64,000 nt of DNA from Thermosipho sp. (in: thermotogales) (GCA_017656345.1 JACDNZ010000003.1:84251-148250); one strand, 5' to 3'; numbered from the stretch's first letter, positions 1 through 12,355 are shown. Notes: a model not told the origin generated them from the letters alone. Translations and numbers: made by a program.

Positions 1-307
1 AAAGAGGTTTAAACCCCTTTAATCTAGCTAACTCAACAGCATTCTCAATTCCTTCCACATTTATAGCTATATGATGAATTCCTTCGCCTCTTTTTTCAAG
101 AAATCCTGAAATTTCAGAATTCTCATTAGTAGCTTCCAGCAATTCAATTCTTGTTTCGCCTATTTGAATAAAATAAACTCTTAATCCTCTCTCTGGGAGT
201 TCTTCAATATGTGTAACCTTTAATCCTAGAAAATCCTCATATAGTTTCAACCTTTCTTTCGCATTTTTTACAACTATACCTATATGATCTATTTTATTAG
301 TTTTCAA
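1..307 (-). CDS. Methylmalonyl-CoA epimerase / glyoxalase-family protein (partial, 3' end cut by window edge)
   Basis: Manual reverse translation from a TTG start after GGAGGTGAT: MKTNKIDHIGIVVKNAKERLKLYEDFLGLKV...GIHHIAINVEGIENAVELARLKGFKPL, typical VOC/epimerase; not in the supplied ORF track. Confidence 0.8.
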   Translation of the reverse strand, partial: MKTNKIDHIGIVVKNAKERLKLYEDFLGLKVTHIEELPERGLRVYFIQIGETRIELLEATNENSEISGFLEKRGEGIHHIAINVEGIENAVELARLKGFKPL

Positions 308-441
308 TAAAATCACCTCCACTGTGATTTTAACACTAAAATATTTATTGTTCAAACATAAAAAACAACAATAACTTCCAAATAGAAGCATGTTTTATGC
401 CTTAAATTCATTTTCTTCCAATAACTTAAAATCTTAAGAAT

Positions 442-3015
442 TTATCCTCTCTTAACTTTCAATTTTTTCTTTCCGGTTTTTTTTGCCAACGCCCTTCTTT
501 GTTTTCTACCAACAAGACTGAATTCCTCATGTACAACATTTATTTTTTCCAGATCCTTTTTTGATTCTTTTTCTGCACTTTCGTCTATTCTCCTTAGATT
601 TACAACCAACATTATCGTCTGTTCATAAATTTTTGCCAGCATGTCATCAAACATCCTATACGTTTCTTTTTTAAATTCAATTATTGGATCTTTTTGACCA
701 TACGCCCTTAAACTTACCGCCTCTTTAACATGCTCTACTTCTTCTAAATATTGTCGCCAGTTTTCATCTATTACTCTCAGAGCTATAAATTTTCCTACTT
801 TTGCAAAATCTTCTCCAAATTCCTTTTTCTTTTCTTCAATTTTTCCCTTCAACTCTTTATATAAAAACTCTCTAAGCTCATTCTTTGTATCTGGTAACTC
901 TCCATTAATCCCTATCATCTTTAAAGACTCTGAAATTTCTTTAACATCACATACCTCTTTTTCACAAAAAACTTCTAATCTCCTATCGATAAAATCTTCA
1001 ACTGCCTCTTCAAAATATTCATCCACATTACCAGCTAAAAGGTACTCTCTGAAACCATATATTGCTTTTCTCTGGGCATCTAAAACCGTATCCATTTGCA
1101 ACAAATTTTTTCTTATAGAAAAGTTTATACTTTCAACTTTCTTTTGGACCTGTTCAATTAATCTTGTCAGCATAGGATGATAAATTGGTTCTCCTTTTTT
1201 TATTTTTACCATATCCATAATTTTGGAAATCTTTTCTCCACCAAAAATTCTTACAATGTCATCTTCCACAGACAAGAAAAAGATCGATTCCCCCGGATCA
1301 CCTTGTCTTCCAGACCTTCCACGTAATTGATTATCAATTCTTCTACTTTCATGTCTTTCAGTTCCTATAATCAATAATCCACCTAACTCTTTTACACCCG
1401 GGCCTAATTTTATATCAGTCCCTCTTCCAGCCATATTTGTAGCAATAGTCACAGCGCCTTTTTGCCCTGCTCTTGCAACAATTTGGGCTTCTTTTTCATG
1501 ATATTTGGCATTTAAAACTTCATGTGGGATACCTTCTTTAGATAATAATCTACTCAAAAGTTCACTTTTTTCAATAGAAGTTGTCCCTACCAAAACAGGT
1601 TGACCTTTCTCATATCTCTTTTTTATCTCATTAACAATTGCCTGGTATTTTTCTTCAGCTGTTCTAAAAATTAAATCATCTTTATCAACTCTTATCATTG
1701 GTTTATGAGTTGGTATAACTACAACTTCCATTCCATAAATTTGCTTAAATTCTTCCTCTTCGGTTTTGGCAGTTCCTGTCATACCTGCCAATTTTTCATA
1801 CATTCTAAAATAATTCTGATAAGTAATTGTTGCATAAGTAACAGATTCTTCTTTTATAGGTACCCCTTCCTTAGCTTCAATTGCTTGGTGAAGTCCTCCG
1901 CTATATCTCCTTCCTGGTAATAATCTTCCAGTAAATTCATCAACTATAACTACTTCGCCATTATAAACGATATAATCAACATCTTTCTTAAATAGATGGT
2001 GAGCTTTTAAAGCATTTAAAAGAAAATACATTTTATTTACATGTTCAGGATCATACAGATTATCTATACCCAACAATTTTTCAACATATTCAATTCCTTC
2101 ATCAGTTAAAATCACTGTTTTTTTCTTTTCATCTACAATAAAATGTTTATCTTTTACCAACCGCTTAGATATTTGATCAAACCTTCTATAATCAGAGGCT
2201 CTTGTTTTAGAAGGCCCACTAATTATCAAAGGTGTTCTGGCTTCATCTATTAAAATACTATCTACTTCATCTACAATTGCATAAAAATGCCCTCTTTGCA
2301 CCCTATCTTTAAGATCTATCACCAAATTATCTCTCAAATAATCAAAACCAAATTCTGTATTTGTTCCATAAGTTATATCGCAAAGATATGCTTCTCTCCT
2401 CGAAATTTCTTTTAATTCAACTTCAAATGCTTCAACTGCTTTTTTCACTTTTTTTTCATCAGGTAAGAATTCTCCATGAAAATCCTCAGGCCAAATATTC
2501 CAATTTTCTGCAATTGCCTTTTCAGCAATTTCAGGATTCTTCCAAACTATCTCATAAGATTTATTTTGAGTATTGATTACACTTACTCTTAATCCTAAAG
2601 CCAAATATATTGGACCCATCCACATAGCATCACGTCTGGCTAAATAATCATTAACTGTAACCAAATGAACACCATTTCCCAACAAAGCATTTAAAACAAT
2701 TGGCATTGTAGCAACTAATGTTTTACCTTCACCAGTTTTCATTTCTGCAACTTTTCCTTCGTGTAAAACCATCCCTCCAAGAACTTGTACATCAAAAGGT
2801 CTCATTCCAACTGTTCGTCTGGCAATCTCACGAACAATTGCAAAAACTTCATATAAATAGCTATCGATATTTTCTAAATTAATCTGTTCTTTTATCTCTC
2901 TTATCTTTTTTCTTAATTCAATTGAGGGAGTATTTTCAAGTTTAAACTCGTTGACTTTTGAAACTCTTTTAAAATACTTTTTTATTAACCTTTCATTTTT
3001 ATCAAACAACTTCAT
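442..3015 (-). CDS. secA: Preprotein translocase subunit SecA
   Basis: 857 aa; [45 protein letters not shown] motifs. Confidence 0.98.
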   Translation of the reverse strand: MKLFDKNERLIKKYFKRVSKVNEFKLENTPSIELRKKIREIKEQINLENIDSYLYEVFAIVREIARRTVGMRPFDVQVLGGMVLHEGKVAEMKTGEGKTLVATMPIVLNALLGNGVHLVTVNDYLARRDAMWMGPIYLALGLRVSVINTQNKSYEIVWKNPEIAEKAIAENWNIWPEDFHGEFLPDEKKVKKAVEAFEVELKEISRREAYLCDITYGTNTEFGFDYLRDNLVIDLKDRVQRGHFYAIVDEVDSILIDEARTPLIISGPSKTRASDYRRFDQISKRLVKDKHFIVDEKKKTVILTDEGIEYVEKLLGIDNLYDPEHVNKMYFLLNALKAHHLFKKDVDYIVYNGEVVIVDEFTGRLLPGRRYSGGLHQAIEAKEGVPIKEESVTYATITYQNYFRMYEKLAGMTGTAKTEEEEFKQIYGMEVVVIPTHKPMIRVDKDDLIFRTAEEKYQAIVNEIKKRYEKGQPVLVGTTSIEKSELLSRLLSKEGIPHEVLNAKYHEKEAQIVARAGQKGAVTIATNMAGRGTDIKLGPGVKELGGLLIIGTERHESRRIDNQLRGRSGRQGDPGESIFFLSVEDDIVRIFGGEKISKIMDMVKIKKGEPIYHPMLTRLIEQVQKKVESINFSIRKNLLQMDTVLDAQRKAIYGFREYLLAGNVDEYFEEAVEDFIDRRLEVFCEKEVCDVKEISESLKMIGINGELPDTKNELREFLYKELKGKIEEKKKEFGEDFAKVGKFIALRVIDENWRQYLEEVEHVKEAVSLRAYGQKDPIIEFKKETYRMFDDMLAKIYEQTIMLVVNLRRIDESAEKESKKDLEKINVVHEEFSLVGRKQRRALAKKTGKKKLKVKRG

Positions 3016-3029
3016 TTTTAAACCTCCAT

Positions 3030-3644
3030 TTATTCTGCTTTTTTCACAAATTCTTCAATAAAAATCTTTCCTCCTTTTGCATAAGCAAAAACCGGCGAGT
3101 CATAGCTTTTAGAAAGAATTTGTTTTACCTCTCCTATTTGAATCAAAGAACTTTTTAATCCAAGTGTCAAGACATAAGATTCATTTTTTTTCATCCCAGC
3201 TCTTACAATTCCAAAACAATTTCCAAATACCACCACAGTTCCTCCAGCAATAATTTCAGAACCCGAATGAACATCACCAACCAGAATTATATGCCCCGAA
3301 TGGTGAATTTTCTGTCCAGAACGTAAATTTCGTAAAAGAACTATTGTCTCAATTGAATCTTCACTTTTTTCCTTTATTTTCACTAACGTCTGCTTTTCCT
3401 CGTAGTATTCTGTAAGAATACTTGTAACTTTTAAACCATAACTTTCTAGTTTATCAATAATTTTAGGGAGATCAGATATTTTTTCTTTAAAATTTTCAAC
3501 TTTTAACATTATTTTATCACCAGGTTGAAAAAAATTCTTTACACTTTCAAGCTTATCATTCAATTCATTAAATAAAACATCTATGTTTTCATACTCACCA
3601 ATAAACAAAGCTATACCTGACTTCAACATTCTAAAATCAATCAT
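3030..3644 (-). CDS. minC: Septum site-determining protein MinC
   Basis: C-terminal beta-helix [44 protein letters not shown]. Confidence 0.88.
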   Translation of the reverse strand: MIDFRMLKSGIALFIGEYENIDVLFNELNDKLESVKNFFQPGDKIMLKVENFKEKISDLPKIIDKLESYGLKVTSILTEYYEEKQTLVKIKEKSEDSIETIVLLRNLRSGQKIHHSGHIILVGDVHSGSEIIAGGTVVVFGNCFGIVRAGMKKNESYVLTLGLKSSLIQIGEVKQILSKSYDSPVFAYAKGGKIFIEEFVKKAE

Positions 3645-3655
3645 TAAAAACCCCC

Positions 3656-4708
3656 CTAAAAAATTATATCCTCAATCTCATCAATCCAATCTGATAAATC
3701 AAGTATTTTAAAGGATTTGAGATTCCTTTTAAATTCAAAAAAAGCATCTTTAAAAAGTTCTTCTTTATTTCCTGAAAATATCTCTAATGAACATTCCAGA
3801 AGTGCTGCAAAATAATCAGAATATCTAACGATCTTTCCAAGAAAACCATCAAAAGGATTTACAACAAATGAAATATATTTTTTCATATCTGAAATTTCCG
3901 GATTATTACTTACCCAATCCAAAAACATCTCTTTTTCAACCAGAGAAACTAAATTATCCAATTCAGGAATTTTCTTCTTAGTCGGGGTTATTACATCACC
4001 TGTAAATGCCTCAGGCAAATCGTGCAATAAGGCTCTTATTATTACTTCTTCTTTTTCTTTCTTACTTAAATCTAACAAAGTGGAAATCAAATAAGCAATA
4101 ACAACAACCACAAATGAATGAGCTGAAACGGTTGTTTTAATATTCCTATGCATTCTATTCCATCTGATCATTGAAACTAAGTTTAAAGTAAGTGCAAAAA
4201 CTATCTTTGAAACCTTAAACAATTCTTCTTTATTTTCCAATTGAATTACTTTTAATTTTTCCTCCAGTTCTTCTATCGGTTTTTCATAATTAAATATTTT
4301 TCCATTTACTTTTGCTTCAAGCAAACTTGTTGAAACATCCGCAAACTTATCAACTAAGGTTTGATTATCAGATACCAGTTTATGTATAAAAGTCTTATCT
4401 ATCACATTATATAGATCCAGAAATGCTTTTCGGCGAACCTTTTCCCAAACATCTGGCGAAAACCTTTCAACTCTTTCCTTTAATTCCAATGAAACGTCAG
4501 ACAAAACCAATTTTGGTAAAACTCTTGAAAGCCTCCATTGAATTGATTCCTCAATGCTCATATTTAGTTTCGTTTTAAGCGCTAATGAAATTAACAAAGT
4601 AGTATAAGCATTATCGGCTTCAGTAAATTTAATTATTGCCGGCTTATTATTCCACCTTTGAATTGTAAATAAATTTCCAAGCATAAAAATAAATTTTCCA
4701 AAACCCAC
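3656..4708 (-). CDS. HD-domain phosphohydrolase (YfbR-like)
   Basis: HSFVVVVIAYLIS...LLHDLPEAFTGDVITPTKK HD motif. Confidence 0.75.
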   Translation of the reverse strand: MGFGKFIFMLGNLFTIQRWNNKPAIIKFTEADNAYTTLLISLALKTKLNMSIEESIQWRLSRVLPKLVLSDVSLELKERVERFSPDVWEKVRRKAFLDLYNVIDKTFIHKLVSDNQTLVDKFADVSTSLLEAKVNGKIFNYEKPIEELEEKLKVIQLENKEELFKVSKIVFALTLNLVSMIRWNRMHRNIKTTVSAHSFVVVVIAYLISTLLDLSKKEKEEVIIRALLHDLPEAFTGDVITPTKKKIPELDNLVSLVEKEMFLDWVSNNPEISDMKKYISFVVNPFDGFLGKIVRYSDYFAALLECSLEIFSGNKEELFKDAFFEFKRNLKSFKILDLSDWIDEIEDIIF

Positions 4709-4777
4709 ATTATTACCCCCTTAACTTATTCTATCACAATTTTTGATATAATAATTAAAAAATTTGAGGTGAAAGGT

Positions 4778-5605
4778 ATGTTATTTGTATTTGGAGATAT
4801 TCATGGATGTATTGAACCATTCAATAAAATAATTGAATATATTGAATACAATTACAAAAATATTAAATTTATTTTTCTGGGCGATTATATTGATCGTGGA
4901 ATTTTTTCAAAAGAAGTTGTAGATAAAATTATAGAACTTCCATACGATAAAGTTTGTCTTATGGGTAACCATGAAGATATGATGATAAGATACATTGAGG
5001 GTATGGAAACATGGTGGTTATATTCAGGAAATGGTGGGAAAGCTACTCTAAAATCCTTCGGTTCTATTGAAAAAATAACTGAATACTTTCATTTTTTCAA
5101 AAATCTTAAATTTTTACACCTTGAAAAAATTGAACTTAATAACAAAATTATAAATTTACTGTTTAGTCACGCTAATGTGAATCCACGTTTTCCCGTCAAA
5201 GAAATTTTAAAAATATACTCCTATTACGAATATTATGACATTTTAGAAAGGCACAGAATCAAATTAAATCTAAGTAATATCTGGGATCGTAATTTATACA
5301 ACAAACCCTCTGGAAATTTTACTGTAATTCACGGACATACTCCAACTTTTTATCTTATAAAAGACGAAAAAGCAAATTTTATTGACGATATTTACTTAAG
5401 ATACTTTAAAAACAAAATTTTTGAGATAAATTTAGACACCGGTTTAGTATATGGAAATAAATTATCTGTGCTAAAAATTCCAAACAATATCCAAGAATAC
5501 CACGAAAATAACGGTGAAATCTCTTCTATTTATTGTTTTTATAACTCAAAAGAAGTTGTTGAAAAGCCATTAATAAAATTAGACACCCTATTTTCGGAGG
5601 AATGA
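4778..5605 (+). CDS. Calcineurin-like metallophosphoesterase (Ser/Thr phosphatase type)
   Basis: GDIHG, GDYIDRG, GNHEDM motifs; start chosen after GAGGTGAAAGGT. Confidence 0.85.
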   Translation: MLFVFGDIHGCIEPFNKIIEYIEYNYKNIKFIFLGDYIDRGIFSKEVVDKIIELPYDKVCLMGNHEDMMIRYIEGMETWWLYSGNGGKATLKSFGSIEKITEYFHFFKNLKFLHLEKIELNNKIINLLFSHANVNPRFPVKEILKIYSYYEYYDILERHRIKLNLSNIWDRNLYNKPSGNFTVIHGHTPTFYLIKDEKANFIDDIYLRYFKNKIFEINLDTGLVYGNKLSVLKIPNNIQEYHENNGEISSIYCFYNSKEVVEKPLIKLDTLFSEE

Positions 5606-5606
5606 T

Positions 5607-6431
5607 ATGAAGAAAAAATGGGTAGCCTTTTTAAATCTAATCTTAGTAACAATGATCTGGGGATTAACCTTCCCAATTCAAAAGCTTATCCTTACAGATA
5701 TTTCCCCCTTCGTATATAATGCCATCCGCTTTTGGATAGCAACTTTTCTATCATTCTTTATCTTTGGAAAAGGAAATAAAATGGGGTTTCTTCTTGGAAT
5801 TATTCTAGGTTTCGCATACGCAACCCAAACCTGGGGACTTTCTATAACCACTTCATCAAAAAGTGGCTTTATTACAGCTTTTTACATTGTTCTAATACCA
5901 ATATTTTCATACCTAATCGAAAAAGAAAAAGCCGCAAAAAAACAAATTATAGGGTTTGTTTTAGCAATTGTTGGAGAATATTTTTTATCGGGTGGAATCA
6001 ATGAATTTAATTTTGGAGATTTTTTGACCCTAATTTGTGCAATTTTATATGCTTTACATGTTGTTCTGGTAACTGAATTTTCCAAAAAATCAGATGAAAA
6101 ACACCTTTTAACATCTCAATTTTTTGCCGTAGCTGTTATAAACTCTATTCTTGGAATAAATTCTCATTGGGTTATAAATATTAATATATTAGGCGTTGCA
6201 AGTTTTACTGCAATTTTCGCGACAATTTACGCCTTAATTGCTCAAACAAAATATCAAAAAGTTGTTGGAAGCAATACTGCAGCTTTAATATTTGTTGGTG
6301 AGCCAATTTTTGCAACAATTTTTTCAATTTTAATTTTGTTTGAGAATCTCTCAAAAACTCAAACCTTTGGTATTGTCCTTACAACCTTTGCCTTGATCTT
6401 GTCAGTTATAAATACAAAAAAAAGCGCCTGA
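5607..6431 (+). CDS. EamA/DMT-family transporter
   Basis: Ten hydrophobic helices, WGLTFPIQK, second EamA repeat GEPIFATIFS. Confidence 0.85.
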   Translation: MKKKWVAFLNLILVTMIWGLTFPIQKLILTDISPFVYNAIRFWIATFLSFFIFGKGNKMGFLLGIILGFAYATQTWGLSITTSSKSGFITAFYIVLIPIFSYLIEKEKAAKKQIIGFVLAIVGEYFLSGGINEFNFGDFLTLICAILYALHVVLVTEFSKKSDEKHLLTSQFFAVAVINSILGINSHWVININILGVASFTAIFATIYALIAQTKYQKVVGSNTAALIFVGEPIFATIFSILILFENLSKTQTFGIVLTTFALILSVINTKKSA

Positions 6432-6442
6432 TATACAGGCGC
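6416..6442 (-). terminator. Intrinsic terminator of the rny operon, overlapping the 3' end of the convergent EamA gene
   Basis: Minus strand GCGCCTG-TATAT-CAGGCGC followed by TTTTTTTT. Confidence 0.8.
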
Positions 6443-6469
6443 AAAATATTGTTATCTAAAAAAGCAAAA

Positions 6470-8002
6470 TTATTTTGCATAAGCTACGCTTCTCTTCTCC
6501 CTAATTACTACAACCTTTAATACACCTGGATATTGCAATTCTTCTTCAATTTTCATAGCAATATCATGAGATAATTTTTCTGCAAGTGCATCATCTACCT
6601 TATCAGGTTGTACAATTACCCTTACTTCTCTACCAGCTTGTATAGCATAAGCATTTTCCACATATTTGAAACTTTTTGCAATTTCTTCAAGTTTGAATAA
6701 TCTTTTAATATAGTTTTCAACATCTTCTCTTCTTGCACCAGGTCTAGCTGCTGACAATGCATCAGAAGCTGCTACTATAACTGCTTCTGGTGTCATTGGT
6801 TCTTCTTCACCATGGTGTGCCATAACCATATTAATAATCTCAGGACTTTCACCATATCTTTTCAGAATTTCTGCTCCAATCACCGTATGAGAACCTTCAA
6901 CTTCATGATCCAAAGCTTTTCCAACATCATGAAGTAGAGCACCTCTTTTAGCTTTTTCGACATTTAATCCTAGTTCTGATGCAATTAATCCTGCAATCAA
7001 CGCCACTTCAATTGAATGTGCTAAAACATTTTGACCATAGCTTGTTCTGAATTTTAATCTACCAAGTAATTTAATAATTTCAGGATGTAAACCTCCAACA
7101 CCAGTTACAAATGTTGCTTCCTGTCCAGCTTCCTTTATAACCTTTTCAATTTCTGATTTAGACTTCTCATACATTTCCTCTATACGTGTTGGATGAATTC
7201 TTCCATCAGCAACTAATTTTTCAATTGTTCTTCTTGCAATTTCTCTTCTCAATGGATTAAAACAACTTATTGTAACCATTTCAGGAGTATCATCTATTAT
7301 TAAATCTACACCCGTTACTTTTTCAAATGCCCTTATGTTTCTTCCTTCTCTTCCTATTAATCTTCCTTTCATATCATCATTTGGTAGCATAACAGTACTG
7401 ACGGTAATTTCCCCTGTATATTCAGGTGCATATCTTTGAATAGCATCAGCAATAACTTTTTTTGCATATTTTTCAGCATCTTCTTCATATCTTCCTTTGA
7501 TTTGTGAGAAAACTTTTGCTATTTCATATTCATATTTTTCTCTGGCTTCTTGTAAAACCATCTCTCTGGCTTGTTCAGAGGTTATCCCGGCAAGTTTCTG
7601 GAACTTTTCCTCAAGTTCTTTTTCTTTTTCTGATATTTCATGCTGCTTGGTCTCAAGTTTTCCTCTCAAATCTTCTAAATAACTTTCTTTTTTATCCAAT
7701 AACTCCTCTCTCTTTGAAACCATTTCTTCACGTTTTATCAATCTATCTTCAGCGTGTTTCAACTCTTCTTCTCTTATTTTCTTCTCTTTTTCCCATTCTT
7801 CTCTTAACTTATGTAGTTCTTCTCTCGATTCAATTACTGCCTTTTTTCTTATTTCATTTGCTTCTTTTTCAGCCTCTTTTATTATATGCTCAGCATCTTT
7901 CTTAGCTCTCAACAAATCTCTCTCTATCTTCCTTTTTGAAACTACATAACCAAATACCAATCCAATAAAAAGTGCTACACCACCGACAATATATGTCAAC
8001 AT
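6470..8002 (-). CDS. rny: Ribonuclease Y
   Basis: N-terminal TM, long coiled coil, KH (GRLIGREGRNIRAFE) and HD (LLHDVGKALDHE) domains. Confidence 0.97.
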   Translation of the reverse strand: MLTYIVGGVALFIGLVFGYVVSKRKIERDLLRAKKDAEHIIKEAEKEANEIRKKAVIESREELHKLREEWEKEKKIREEELKHAEDRLIKREEMVSKREELLDKKESYLEDLRGKLETKQHEISEKEKELEEKFQKLAGITSEQAREMVLQEAREKYEYEIAKVFSQIKGRYEEDAEKYAKKVIADAIQRYAPEYTGEITVSTVMLPNDDMKGRLIGREGRNIRAFEKVTGVDLIIDDTPEMVTISCFNPLRREIARRTIEKLVADGRIHPTRIEEMYEKSKSEIEKVIKEAGQEATFVTGVGGLHPEIIKLLGRLKFRTSYGQNVLAHSIEVALIAGLIASELGLNVEKAKRGALLHDVGKALDHEVEGSHTVIGAEILKRYGESPEIINMVMAHHGEEEPMTPEAVIVAASDALSAARPGARREDVENYIKRLFKLEEIAKSFKYVENAYAIQAGREVRVIVQPDKVDDALAEKLSHDIAMKIEEELQYPGVLKVVVIREKRSVAYAK

Positions 8003-8004
8003 TT

Positions 8005-8415
8005 CTATTCACCTCCAAATCCTTTTCTGTATAATACTTCTCTAGCTTTTTTCTCGTCTAGCCCCTTAACGATTTCCTGTTTAATCTCCTGTAAATTAAC
8101 TTCTGACAATACCTTTTCCAAAGCATCTTTAATAATATATTCATCTACGCCAAAATTTCGGAGCTCCATTTTAATTCTAAAAGGCCCTTTCTTATGCACT
8201 ACCAATGAATCATATGCATAAAGATATGCGAATTTTTCATCATCTATAAACTTTTTTTCTTTCAAATAATTTATTGTTTTTTCAATCTCCTCATTTGTAT
8301 AACCTTTCTCACTTAATCTTAATCGAAGTTCCTTCTCAGACCTAATTCTATATTTTAGAAGCCTCAGCGCATCATTTATCGGATTTTTCCTTTTCAATGT
8401 TTTCTTCTCCCTCAA
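8005..8415 (-). CDS. recX: Regulatory protein RecX
   Basis: [24 protein letters not shown]...; overlaps recA 3' end. Confidence 0.85.
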   Translation of the reverse strand: MREKKTLKRKNPINDALRLLKYRIRSEKELRLRLSEKGYTNEEIEKTINYLKEKKFIDDEKFAYLYAYDSLVVHKKGPFRIKMELRNFGVDEYIIKDALEKVLSEVNLQEIKQEIVKGLDEKKAREVLYRKGFGGE

Positions 8416-9421
8416 TTAAACCATGCTTTTCTCTTATTCTTCTTTCTATTTCATCCAACAAGTTTGAATGATTTAAAAGATAATCTATAGAATTATTCTT
8501 ACCTTGTCCTAAAGAATGCTCTGTACCTGAAAGATCAACGTATGAGAACCAACTTCCTCTTCGACTAATCAATCCTTCATCAACTGCAAGATTAAATAAT
8601 TCGTATTCTCTGACAATTCCTCGACCATATATAATGTCAACAATTGCTTCTTTAAATGGAGGAGCCACTTTATTTTTAACAAACTTAACTCTTACTTCAT
8701 TACCAATATGCTCCTGTCCTTCCGTTATCTTACCAATATTTCTTACTTCTAATCTCATTGTTGCATAAAATTTTAACGCTACTCCTCCAGTAGTTGTTTC
8801 TGGATTACCATACATAACTCCAATTTTCATACGTGTTTGATTAATAAATATCACCACTGTTTTGGATTTATTAATATTACCCGCAAGTTTTCTCAAAGCC
8901 TGCGACATTAATCTAGCTTGAAGTCCAACTTGAATATCACCCATTGATCCTTCAATCTCAGCTCTTGGAACCAGTGCAGCAACCGAATCAATTACAACCA
9001 AATCAATTGCGTTACTTCTTACAAGTTCATCAACAATTTCCAGTGCCTGTTCTCCATAATCTGGTTGAGCTATCAAAAGATTAGAAACATCTACACCTAA
9101 ATTTTTTGCATAAACAGGATCGAGGGCATGTTCAGCATCAATAAATGCAGCAATTCCTCCATTCTTTTGGGCAGATGCTATTGCATGAAGTGCTATAGTA
9201 GTCTTTCCACTTGATTCTGGACCATAAATTTCAATAATCCTTCCTCGTGGATATCCACCAACTCCTGATGCTATATCAATAGCGACAGAACCGCTGGGAA
9301 TTGTCTCAATATTTGGGACATGAGTATCTTCACCCAAAAGCATAATCGAACCTTTTCCATAAGTTTTTTCAATTTTTCCAATCGCCTTCTTTAATACTTC
9401 CATTTTTTTATTATCGCTCAT
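8372..9421 (-). CDS. recA: Recombinase RecA
   Basis: [49 protein letters not shown]. Confidence 0.99.
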   Translation of the reverse strand: MSDNKKMEVLKKAIGKIEKTYGKGSIMLLGEDTHVPNIETIPSGSVAIDIASGVGGYPRGRIIEIYGPESSGKTTIALHAIASAQKNGGIAAFIDAEHALDPVYAKNLGVDVSNLLIAQPDYGEQALEIVDELVRSNAIDLVVIDSVAALVPRAEIEGSMGDIQVGLQARLMSQALRKLAGNINKSKTVVIFINQTRMKIGVMYGNPETTTGGVALKFYATMRLEVRNIGKITEGQEHIGNEVRVKFVKNKVAPPFKEAIVDIIYGRGIVREYELFNLAVDEGLISRRGSWFSYVDLSGTEHSLGQGKNNSIDYLLNHSNLLDEIERRIREKHGLIEGEENIEKEKSDK

Positions 9422-9983
9422 TTTTCACCAATCCTCCTTCAAATTTAACCTTATAAAGCCATTTATAAATAGGTCCAGCAGGCGTCAAGGTTGAAGAATA
9501 AATCGTAATACTATCTACTGGTACTGTAATTTTTGGTGTTGAAACATCCTCAACTAAACCTTCCCATTTTTCAGGGCTATATTTAACCCTTCCTAGAGTA
9601 ATATGCGGCACAAAATTCCCTTGATCATCAAAAGGAATTCTGAGCTTTTTCATCTCCGATCGCATTTCTAAATAAAGTGTTTGCAATGCTTTATTCTGAA
9701 GAACTTTCAAAAAAAATACTCTTGGTCTACTTTTAAATCTGAAAAAACCGAATCCAGAAACATCAAATGAAAATGAAGGAAAACCTGCCAGTCTCTTGTG
9801 AAGATGACTAGCAAGCGTATCAATCAAAGTTTCTTTAACATCGCCTAAAAAAAACAAAGTTAAATGCATGTTTTCTGGCTTCACCCAGGAAGCCTTAAAG
9901 CCCATTCTCATTAATCTCGATATTGTTTCATCAGCAACCTCTCTAACCTCCGAATTTATATCCAGTGCAATGAAAGTTCGCAT
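9411..9983 (-). CDS. thpR: RNA 2',3'-cyclic phosphodiesterase (2H family)
   Basis: Two HxT motifs: HLTLFFLG and HITLGRVK. Confidence 0.92.
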   Translation of the reverse strand: MRTFIALDINSEVREVADETISRLMRMGFKASWVKPENMHLTLFFLGDVKETLIDTLASHLHKRLAGFPSFSFDVSGFGFFRFKSRPRVFFLKVLQNKALQTLYLEMRSEMKKLRIPFDDQGNFVPHITLGRVKYSPEKWEGLVEDVSTPKITVPVDSITIYSSTLTPAGPIYKWLYKVKFEGGLVKNER

Positions 9984-9987
9984 TTAC

Positions 9988-10548
9988 TCACCCCTTTAAG
10001 ACTTCTTTATTCTGCAAAATATAAACCAAACCAGAAAAAATAGTTATCAATGCGACAAAATAACCTAAAAAAAGATTCAAAGAATTTAACATCTCAAAGT
10101 ACGTTACTTGCAAAAACAAACTAATAACCCAGGCCATCTGAGAAACTGTTTTCACTTTACCAAAATAATTTGCTGCAATAACAGTACCCATATTTGCCGC
10201 AGCCATTCTTATAGTACTTACAATAGTGTCTCTAAAAACTATTACAATCAAAATCCATCCTGAAATAATTCCCTGTTGCACAAAAACTATTAAAATACTT
10301 GTAATTAAAATTTTGTCACTCATTTGATCAAAAATTTTACCAAAATTACTTACTTGATTTAGCTTTCTTGCGAAATATCCATCGAGATAATCGCTAAGTG
10401 CTGCTAACAAAAACAACACAAATGCAAACAAGTAACTTTCCCTCAGTAAGAAAATTACTATAACGGCTGTCAATAAAACTCTTATCCAGGTAATAGTATT
10501 TGGAACATTCACATAATCACTCCTCAACCAATATTCCTTCAAGATCAT
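9988..10548 (-). CDS. pgsA: CDP-diacylglycerol--glycerol-3-phosphate 3-phosphatidyltransferase
   Basis: CDP-alcohol phosphatidyltransferase motif SDYLDGYFARKLNQVSNFGKIFDQMSDK. Confidence 0.93.
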   Translation of the reverse strand: MILKEYWLRSDYVNVPNTITWIRVLLTAVIVIFLLRESYLFAFVLFLLAALSDYLDGYFARKLNQVSNFGKIFDQMSDKILITSILIVFVQQGIISGWILIVIVFRDTIVSTIRMAAANMGTVIAANYFGKVKTVSQMAWVISLFLQVTYFEMLNSLNLFLGYFVALITIFSGLVYILQNKEVLKG

Positions 10549-11806
10549 ATGTATCTGCAGAAATAATCTTTACCTTATAAAATCCTTTTCCTAAATTTCC
10601 TTTAACAAAAACATTTCCATCAATTTCTGGTGCATCCATATATGTTCTTCCAATTAATACACCATATTCTTCTTCATCAAACAAAACATCGAAAACCTTA
10701 CCAATTAATTTAGCATTATTTTCAAAAGAAATCTCTGATTGAATATCCATCAACTCATTTAATCTTTCTTCAGCTATCTCTTCAGGGACCTTTTCATCAA
10801 GTTGGTAAGAAGCTGCTTCTTCTTCATCAGAATATAAAAAAGCTCCTAAACGATCAAAGCGAACTTCTTGAACAAACTTTAATAATTTTTCAAAGTCCTT
10901 TTCAGTTTCACCCGGGAAACCTACAATTATACTTGTTCTTATAATAGCATCTTTATACCTATTTCTAATATCTGAAATTAATTGCTTTAACTGCTTAACA
11001 TTTCTTGTTCTGTTCATCAACTTTAGAATTTTATTACTTCCATGTTGAACTGGTATATCAAAATATTTTAAAACCTTTGGATATGAAAATGCTTCAATTA
11101 TTTTTTCATTAATATGATCCGGGTGCATGTACATTACTCTAATCCAAAAATCACCATCTATTTCATTCAAAGCTTTCAATAAATCTGGCAGCATTTGCTT
11201 ACCAGTTAAATCCACTCCGTATCCCGTCGTATCCTGGGCTACAAGAATTATTTCTTTTTTTCCTCTTTCAACTAACACTCTAACTTCATTAACAATATCT
11301 TCTATTTTTCTGCTTTTAAAACCACCTTTAAAAAGTGGTATTGTACAAAAAGCACATGCTCTATCGCAGCCATCAGCTATTTTTACATATGCATATTGTT
11401 TATCTTCATCAATCCTATCTTCAAAATCATAGATACTTTCTGGGGAATTTAATATAATATTTTTTTTACCTATGTACTTGGCAATTTTTTCTGGTGAAAC
11501 AACACCAAACCATCCATCAACTTCCGGAATTTCCTTCATTAATTCTTTTCCATACCGCTGGACAAGACAACCTTTAACAAACACTTTGAAATTTGCATCA
11601 TATTTCTTTCTTTCTATATTCAACAGTATTTCTTCAATCGATTCCTTTTTTGATTCAAGTATAAATCCGCATGTATCTATTATTATTCCATCTGCCTCTT
11701 CAAGATCATCTACAATTGTATGACCATATTTCTTCAATTTTGCTTTTAAAATGGCACAATCAGCTTCATTTTTTGGACATCCCAATATTTCAATATAAAA
11801 ATTCAT
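10517..11806 (-). CDS. rimO: Ribosomal protein S12 methylthiotransferase RimO
   Basis: LGCPKNEADCA N-terminus, radical SAM CDRACAFCTIP. Confidence 0.93.
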   Translation of the reverse strand: MNFYIEILGCPKNEADCAILKAKLKKYGHTIVDDLEEADGIIIDTCGFILESKKESIEEILLNIERKKYDANFKVFVKGCLVQRYGKELMKEIPEVDGWFGVVSPEKIAKYIGKKNIILNSPESIYDFEDRIDEDKQYAYVKIADGCDRACAFCTIPLFKGGFKSRKIEDIVNEVRVLVERGKKEIILVAQDTTGYGVDLTGKQMLPDLLKALNEIDGDFWIRVMYMHPDHINEKIIEAFSYPKVLKYFDIPVQHGSNKILKLMNRTRNVKQLKQLISDIRNRYKDAIIRTSIIVGFPGETEKDFEKLLKFVQEVRFDRLGAFLYSDEEEAASYQLDEKVPEEIAEERLNELMDIQSEISFENNAKLIGKVFDVLFDEEEYGVLIGRTYMDAPEIDGNVFVKGNLGKGFYKVKIISADTYDLEGILVEE

Positions 11807-11815
11807 TCTATTCCC

Positions 11816-12355
11816 TCACTTTAAATATCTTTTTCTTTTCTCAAGATAAAGTAATCTAATCTTTTCCAGTTCCTCTTTGTACTCTTGTTCTTTGTAATTT
11901 GGATACGTAAAATCGTAATCTTTCCAGCGCCCATTAATATACATTAACGTAGTCTCAGCGTAAATACCTTTTCCAATATATATTCTATGAGGCCACATTT
12001 TTGTTGTTGCAAGAACAAACTGCATATGGTGAATATATCCTGGATCAATGTTAAATCTCCTATTACCTTGGACTGAAAATTTTTGCTCAATTTCATTTGT
12101 TATATTTTTTATATCTGCAAGTTGATAAGGATGTATTAATCTTTCAAAACTTAATAAAATTCCCTTCACACCTTCACCCATCTCTTTATTATAGTATAAA
12201 GTGTACTTTTCAAAATCTAATATATCTGAAACATAATCAATTGGACCAAATTTTTCAATTAACGTTTCTTTTATTTCATTAAACCAATATTCAACTTGCG
12301 AAGAAAAGAAAAACATTACCAGATTTACAAGATCAACTCTTCTTATTTTTCCCAC
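11816..12355 (-). CDS. DUF4416-like protein
   Basis: FSSQVEYWFNEIKETLIEKFGPIDYVSDILDFEKYTLYYNKEMG...; family recognised by memory. Confidence 0.7.
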   Translation of the reverse strand: MGKIRRVDLVNLVMFFFSSQVEYWFNEIKETLIEKFGPIDYVSDILDFEKYTLYYNKEMGEGVKGILLSFERLIHPYQLADIKNITNEIEQKFSVQGNRRFNIDPGYIHHMQFVLATTKMWPHRIYIGKGIYAETTLMYINGRWKDYDFTYPNYKEQEYKEELEKIRLLYLEKRKRYLK

